From Sphingomonas populi (lineage in GTDB: Bacteria; Pseudomonadota; Alphaproteobacteria; Sphingomonadales; Sphingomonadaceae): DNA of 64,000 nucleotides. Of the stretch, positions 60,458 to 64,000 are shown one piece after another. The DNA lies in contig NZ_SGIS01000009.1 in NCBI RefSeq assembly GCF_004208535.1, positions 1 through 64,000 on the forward strand, written 5' to 3'. Each line of letters opens with the position of its first letter. The first letter of the stretch is position 1. The notes under the pieces are model-generated. The model had not been told where the DNA came from, did no database searches, and saw only the letters and a list, made by a program, of their open reading frames with translations. A program made the translations under genes and the position numbers.

Positions 60458-63225
60458 TGCGCCGCGCCCCAACTCGGCCCGACGCCGATCTCGACGCCGA
60501 GCGGCACCGACAGCGTCACCGCCGGTTCGGCGGCGCTCGCCATCACGCGCTCGATCACCGGCTTCGCTGCCGCCACGTCGCCTTCCGGCAGTTCGAAGAC
60601 GAGTTCGTCATGCACCTGAAGCAGCATGCGGACATGGCCCAGCCCGGCCTCGGCCAGCGCCGGCCCCATCCGCACCATCGCGCGCTTGATGATGTCGGCG
60701 GACGTGCCCTGGATCGGCGCGTTGATCGCGGCGCGTTCGGCGCCCTGCCGCTCGTGCTGGACCTTCGATGCGATGCGCGGGAAGTGCGTCTTCCGCCCGA
60801 ACAAAGTGACGGTATAGCCGTTCTCGCGAACGAATTCGGTGGTCGCGGCGATATAGTTGCGGATGCCGGGGAAGCGCTCGAAATAGCGGTCGATCATCGC
60901 CTGTGCCTCGTCGGCGGTGACGTCGAGCCGCCCGGCCAGCCCCCAGCGCGAGATGCCGTAGAGGATCGCGAAGTTGATCGTCTTGGCGCGCCCGCGCGTG
61001 TCGCGGTTGACCTCGCCGAACAGCTCCTGCGCGGTCAGGCTGTGGATGTCGTCGCCATTGGCGAACGCGTCGCGCAGCGCGGGCACGTCGGCCATGTGCG
61101 CGGCCAGGCGAAGCTCGATCTGCGAATAATCGGCGGCAAGGATGACGTTGCCCGCGTCCGCCACGAACGCGTCGCGGATTTGCCGGCCGATTTCGGTTCG
61201 GATCGGGATGTTCTGGAGGTTGGGGTCGGTCGAGGACAGCCGCCCGGTCTGCGCGCCGGTCAGGCTGTAGCTGGTGTGGACTCGGCCGGTCGCGGGGTTG
61301 ATCTGCGCCTGCAACGCATCGGTATAGGTCGATTTGAGCTTCGAAAGCTGCCGCCATTCGAGCACCTTGGCGGCGATCACAACGCCCGGCGAATCGCGGT
61401 CGGCGGCGATCCGCTCAAGTTCGTTGACGTCGGTCGAATAGACCCCCGACTTGCCCTTGCGCCCGCCCTTGATGCCCATCCGCTCGAACAGCACGTCGCC
61501 CAATTGCTTGGGGCTGCCGATCGTGAACGGGCCACCGGCAAGCGCGTGGATCTCGGTTTCAAGGGCTGCGATCTGCGTCGAGAATGCGGTCGACAGCCCG
61601 GCGAGCTTCTCGCGATCGACCTTGATGCCGTGCCGCTCCATCTGCGCCACCACCGGCACGAGCGGACGGTCGACCATCTCGTACACGCGCGTCGCGCGCT
61701 CGGCGGCGAGGCGCGGCTTGAAGCGCCGCCACAACCGCAGCGTCACGTCGGCATCCTCGGCGGCGTATCGCGTCGCCGCGTCGAGATCGACCTCGTTGAA
61801 CTGGCGCTGGCTCTTGCCGACGCCGACCACGTCCTTAAACGCGATGCAGCTATGCGAGAGATGCGTCGCGGCGAGTTCGTCCATGCCGTGGCCGTGCAGG
61901 CCGGCGTCCAGATCGAAGCTCATCAGGATCGTGTCGTCGAACGGCGCGACGTCGATTCCCCCGGTCTTCTCATAGGCCCGGCCGAGCACGATCATGTCGT
62001 ACTTCAGATTGTGCCCGATCTTGAGCACCGAAGGATCTTCGAGCAGCGGCTTAAGTTTGGCCAGCGCGACAGCGGTGTCGAGCTGCGGCGGCGTCTCCGC
62101 GAACAGCCCGGTGCCGCCGTGGCCGAGCGGCACGTAGCAGGCGCGATTGGGCTGCAGCGCCAGGCTGATCCCGACCAGCTCCGCGCGAGTCGCGTCGATG
62201 CCGGTGGTCTCGGTATCGACCGCGATCCAGCCTTGATGCCGCGCCGCCTCGATCCAGCCATCGAGTGCGGCCTCGTCCACCACCGTCTCATACCCGTCGT
62301 GCTCGCAGGGCGGGTCTTCCTCCTGCGGCACGCTCTTCGGCGCCGCGACCGGCGCATCGGCAACCGCCGACAGCTTCGCGAGCAGCGACTTGAAGCCGTG
62401 ATGTTCCAAGAAGACGCGAAGCGGCGCATCGGGAATACCCTGAAGCTCGAGATCGTCGAGCGGCTCGGGCAGCGGCGCATCGCATTTGAGCGTGACGAGC
62501 ACCTTCGAGAGCCGCGCATTGTCGGCCTGCTCGATCAGATTGTCGCGCAGCTTGCCCTTCTTCATGGCGCTGGCGGCGGCGAGCACGCCTTCGAGATCGC
62601 CATGTTCGAGGATCAGCTTGGACGCCGTCTTCGGCCCGACGCCGGTGACGCCGGGCACGTTATCGACGCTATCGCCCATCAGCGCGAGCACGTCGCCGAG
62701 TTTGTCCGGGCCGACGCCGAACTTCTCCATGACGTGATCCGGCCCGAGCCGCCGGTTGTTCATCGTATCGTACATGTCGACCGACGGATCGGTCATGAGT
62801 TGCATCAGATCCTTGTCCGAAGACACGATCGTCACCTGCCACCCTTGGGCGAGCGCGGCCTTGGTGTAGCCGGCGATGATATCGTCCGCCTCCAGCCCTG
62901 CTTCCTCGATGCACGGCAGCGAGAAGGCGCGCGTCGCGTCGCGGATCATCGGGAATTGGGGGACGAGATCCTCGGGCGGCGGCGGCCGGTGCGCCTTATA
63001 CTGATCGTACAGATCGTTGCGGAACGTCTTCGACGATTTGTCGAGAATGACCGCCATGTGCGTCGGGCCATCGGCCTTGTGGAGCTCATCGACGAGCTTC
63101 CACAGCATCGTCGTATAGCCATAGACCGCGCCCACCGGCTCGCCATGTTTGTTGGTGAGCGGCGGGAGGCGATGATAGGCGCGGAAGATATAGCCCGAGC
63201 CGTCGACAAGATAGAGATGAGGCAT
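60454..63225 (-). CDS. polA: DNA polymerase I
   Basis: This 923-residue three-domain enzyme acts in repair and Okazaki-fragment processing. The 5'-3' exonuclease domain begins 'LYLVDGSGYIFRAYHRLPPL' and has 'EAGLEADDIIAGY' and 'GDSVDNVPGVTGVGPKTA'. The 3'-5' exonuclease domain keeps its acidic pair in 'VDTETTGIDA'. The polymerase domain has motif A 'AADYSQIELRLAAH', motif B 'RGRAKTINFAILYGIS' and motif C 'QVHDELVFELP'. The ATG at 63225 begins the family sequence. The proofreading site looks intact. Confidence 0.97.
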   Translation of the reverse strand: MPHLYLVDGSGYIFRAYHRLPPLTNKHGEPVGAVYGYTTMLWKLVDELHKADGPTHMAVILDKSSKTFRNDLYDQYKAHRPPPPEDLVPQFPMIRDATRAFSLPCIEEAGLEADDIIAGYTKAALAQGWQVTIVSSDKDLMQLMTDPSVDMYDTMNNRRLGPDHVMEKFGVGPDKLGDVLALMGDSVDNVPGVTGVGPKTASKLILEHGDLEGVLAAASAMKKGKLRDNLIEQADNARLSKVLVTLKCDAPLPEPLDDLELQGIPDAPLRVFLEHHGFKSLLAKLSAVADAPVAAPKSVPQEEDPPCEHDGYETVVDEAALDGWIEAARHQGWIAVDTETTGIDATRAELVGISLALQPNRACYVPLGHGGTGLFAETPPQLDTAVALAKLKPLLEDPSVLKIGHNLKYDMIVLGRAYEKTGGIDVAPFDDTILMSFDLDAGLHGHGMDELAATHLSHSCIAFKDVVGVGKSQRQFNEVDLDAATRYAAEDADVTLRLWRRFKPRLAAERATRVYEMVDRPLVPVVAQMERHGIKVDREKLAGLSTAFSTQIAALETEIHALAGGPFTIGSPKQLGDVLFERMGIKGGRKGKSGVYSTDVNELERIAADRDSPGVVIAAKVLEWRQLSKLKSTYTDALQAQINPATGRVHTSYSLTGAQTGRLSSTDPNLQNIPIRTEIGRQIRDAFVADAGNVILAADYSQIELRLAAHMADVPALRDAFANGDDIHSLTAQELFGEVNRDTRGRAKTINFAILYGISRWGLAGRLDVTADEAQAMIDRYFERFPGIRNYIAATTEFVRENGYTVTLFGRKTHFPRIASKVQHERQGAERAAINAPIQGTSADIIKRAMVRMGPALAEAGLGHVRMLLQVHDELVFELPEGDVAAAKPVIERVMASAAEPAVTLSVPLGVEIGVGPSWGAAH

Positions 63226-63295
63226 TGTGAGCGGGGGATAGCCCAGCGCGCGGGGCAGCACAAAGGCTTAGAATCGCAAGCGGCGGCCTCGGGTT

Positions 63296-63402
63296 CACGC
63301 GAAGGCGCGGAGGCGCGAAGAGGTTCCAGACGAGGCGCGCCGCTGCTCCGGCCACGCCCCATGAATCCCTTCTTCTCTCTTCGCGCCTCCGCGCCTCCGC
63401 GT
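63296..63402. repeat. 107-bp hairpin element upstream of polA, unit 1
   Basis: The arm 'cacgcgaaggcgcggaggcg' pairs with 'cgcctccgcgcctccgcgtg' around a loop that contains 'ccggccacgcc'. The stem is long and nearly perfect. The same loop piece is present in unit 2. Confidence 0.8.
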
Positions 63403-63432
63403 GCAAATCGCCCCAGGCGCCGCGCATCATGA

Positions 63433-63521
63433 TTCGCGCAGAGGCGCAGAGGTCGCAGAGAGAAGAAGAGAACCTGCGGCCGGCCACGCCTTCTCTGCGT
63501 CCTCTGCGCCTCTGCGCGAAC
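63433..63521. repeat. 89-bp hairpin element upstream of polA, unit 2
   Basis: The arm 'ttcgcgcagaggcgcagagg' pairs with 'cctctgcgcctctgcgcgaa', with further pairing 'cgcagagagaag' to 'ttctctgcg'. The loop again has 'ccggccacgcc'. Arm sequences differ from unit 1 (cgcagagg against cgcggagg words), suggesting two diverged members of one family side by side. Confidence 0.8.
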
Positions 63522-63561
63522 CATTAAGGATCGGTTGACCCCTCGCCGCTATGGCTGCGCC

Positions 63562-63765
63562 ATGCCTTACGCCAAACTCTTCCGCAGCCGCTGGGCCGCC
63601 CTGCTCTGGGCCGGCGGCATCCTGTGGAGCGCAGCCGAGTTCGTCGGCGTGTCGCCCGGCAAGCCGGCAGTCGCGGCCAATGCGACGACCGAAACCGACG
63701 CGACCGGCGCCAGCGTTAACGGCGACGATCTCGCCATCCTCGCCAACGTCATTAACGGCAAGTGA
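63562..63765 (+). CDS. Small membrane or exported protein of 67 residues
   Basis: The product begins with a basic 'MPYAKLFRSRW', then a hydrophobic segment ('AALLWAGGILWSAAEFVGV', about residues 12-30), then a Thr/Ala-rich polar tail. It is either a single-pass membrane protein or a secreted peptide with a poor cleavage site. I do not recognise a family and see only a weak ribosome site. It converges with the partial gene at the window end, 3 bases apart. Confidence 0.5.
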   Translation: MPYAKLFRSRWAALLWAGGILWSAAEFVGVSPGKPAVAANATTETDATGASVNGDDLAILANVINGK

Positions 63766-63768
63766 CGC

Positions 63769-64000
63769 TCAGCGCGCCTTCGGCTTGACCGGCGCGCGCG
63801 GGCGGCGCGTCTCGACGGTGGGCGGCCCGGATTTGGCGCGCGAGCGCGGCGGCGGCGTCGGGCTGCGCGGCGCGGGTGGCGGCGGTACGCCCCGGCTCGG
63901 CGCGACGGTATAGCCTTCCTTGAGCAGCCGCGAGAACGCGTCGCGCACGCTGGCGGTGATCGCCGCCTGAACCTCAGCCGGCAGATCGGCGAGCGTGGTG
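63769..64000 (-). CDS. C-terminal fragment of an unidentified protein (start outside window)
   Basis: On the minus strand the frame is open from the window edge to a TGA at 63769. The visible 76 residues start with a helical stretch ('LADLPAEVQAAITASVRDAF' then 'SRLLKEGY') and continue as a Pro/Arg/Lys-rich tail ('VPPPPAPRSPTPPPRSRAK'), likely disordered and basic. The family cannot be recognised from this part. Confidence 0.6.
   Translation of the reverse strand, partial: TTLADLPAEVQAAITASVRDAFSRLLKEGYTVAPSRGVPPPPAPRSPTPPPRSRAKSGPPTVETRRPRAPVKPKAR

Larger units (their letters stand above)
63226..63561. other. Intergenic region upstream of polA with two large hairpins
   Basis: This 336-base gap carries no gene. 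Most of it is two consecutive inverted-repeat elements (63296-63402 and 63433-63521). The polA promoter must lie in the roughly 70 bases between 63226 and 63295 or inside the hairpins. Confidence 0.7.

Noticed and set aside
60457..63432. 991-codon plus-strand open frame opposite polA
   Set aside because: It mirrors the polA coding frame on the other strand; composition is Arg/Asp/His-rich with no domain, so it is a GC-driven shadow.

Overview
The window reads as a high-GC alphaproteobacterial chromosome, most likely Sphingomonas or a close relative in the Sphingomonadaceae. This rests on gene content: a non-phosphorylative L-rhamnose pathway of the type worked out in Sphingomonas, hemC-hemD followed by a COG4223-like membrane protein, a DUF1674 protein, a DUF4893 lipoprotein, and many palindromic repeats built on a 'gctcgggacgaacgg' core. 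No 16S rRNA gene is present, so the genus is inferred.

Layout. 0-0.6 kb: the 3' end of an IS110-family element that appears to sit inside a palindromic repeat. 0.6-8.2 kb: mixed chromosomal genes (beta-helix protein, DUF4893 lipoprotein, hisC, a DEAD-box helicase, an acyltransferase, a cation efflux protein) and a toxin-antitoxin pair with an apparently leaderless promoter. 8.3-11.4 kb: bioF-bioD-bioA. 11.4-45.2 kb: a long carbohydrate-use region with four blocks. (1) Hexuronate catabolism on the minus strand: GntR regulator, uxaA, MFS transporter, uxaC and a UxuB/UxaB-type reductase. (2) L-rhamnose: rhaM, rhaT, lactonase, dehydrogenase, FAH-type hydrolase and rhamnonate dehydratase. Divergent from these are an IclR regulator, rhamnose dehydrogenase, a rhamnogalacturonan acetylesterase, a second esterase and lutABC. 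(3) kduI-kduD-kdgK behind a two-component system. (4) A GH31-GH43 pair divergent from a GH127 gene. 45.2-64 kb: housekeeping genes: tRNA-Gly, a CnoX-like thioredoxin, hemC/hemD, tsaD-gpsA, rsmB, rpe, purH, a flippase-like protein and polA.

How the genes fit together. The carbohydrate region matches breakdown of rhamnogalacturonan-type pectin. Esterases and glycosidases would deacetylate and debranch the polymer. Galacturonate and unsaturated galacturonate would pass through the uxa and kdu routes to 2-keto-3-deoxygluconate, which KdgK phosphorylates. L-Rhamnose would be oxidised and cleaved to pyruvate plus L-lactate. The lactate-oxidising LutABC genes lie in the same translationally coupled run as the rhamnose dehydrogenase and the acetylesterase, so a polymer-deacetylation step, the first rhamnose step and the last product-removal step share one transcription unit. 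No polysaccharide lyase, rhamnosidase, TonB-dependent receptor or KDPG aldolase was seen, so the system must be completed elsewhere in the genome.

Intergenic space is dominated by palindromic repeats of at least five kinds (REP/REPIN-like, two copies of a 148-bp hairpin, two copies of an 80-90-bp hairpin, a 93-bp hairpin, and two tandem 90-107-bp hairpins upstream of polA). Apart from the short IS110 right end, no phage genes, CRISPR array or rRNA operon were found. Functions are assigned by reading motifs and context; no database search was run.
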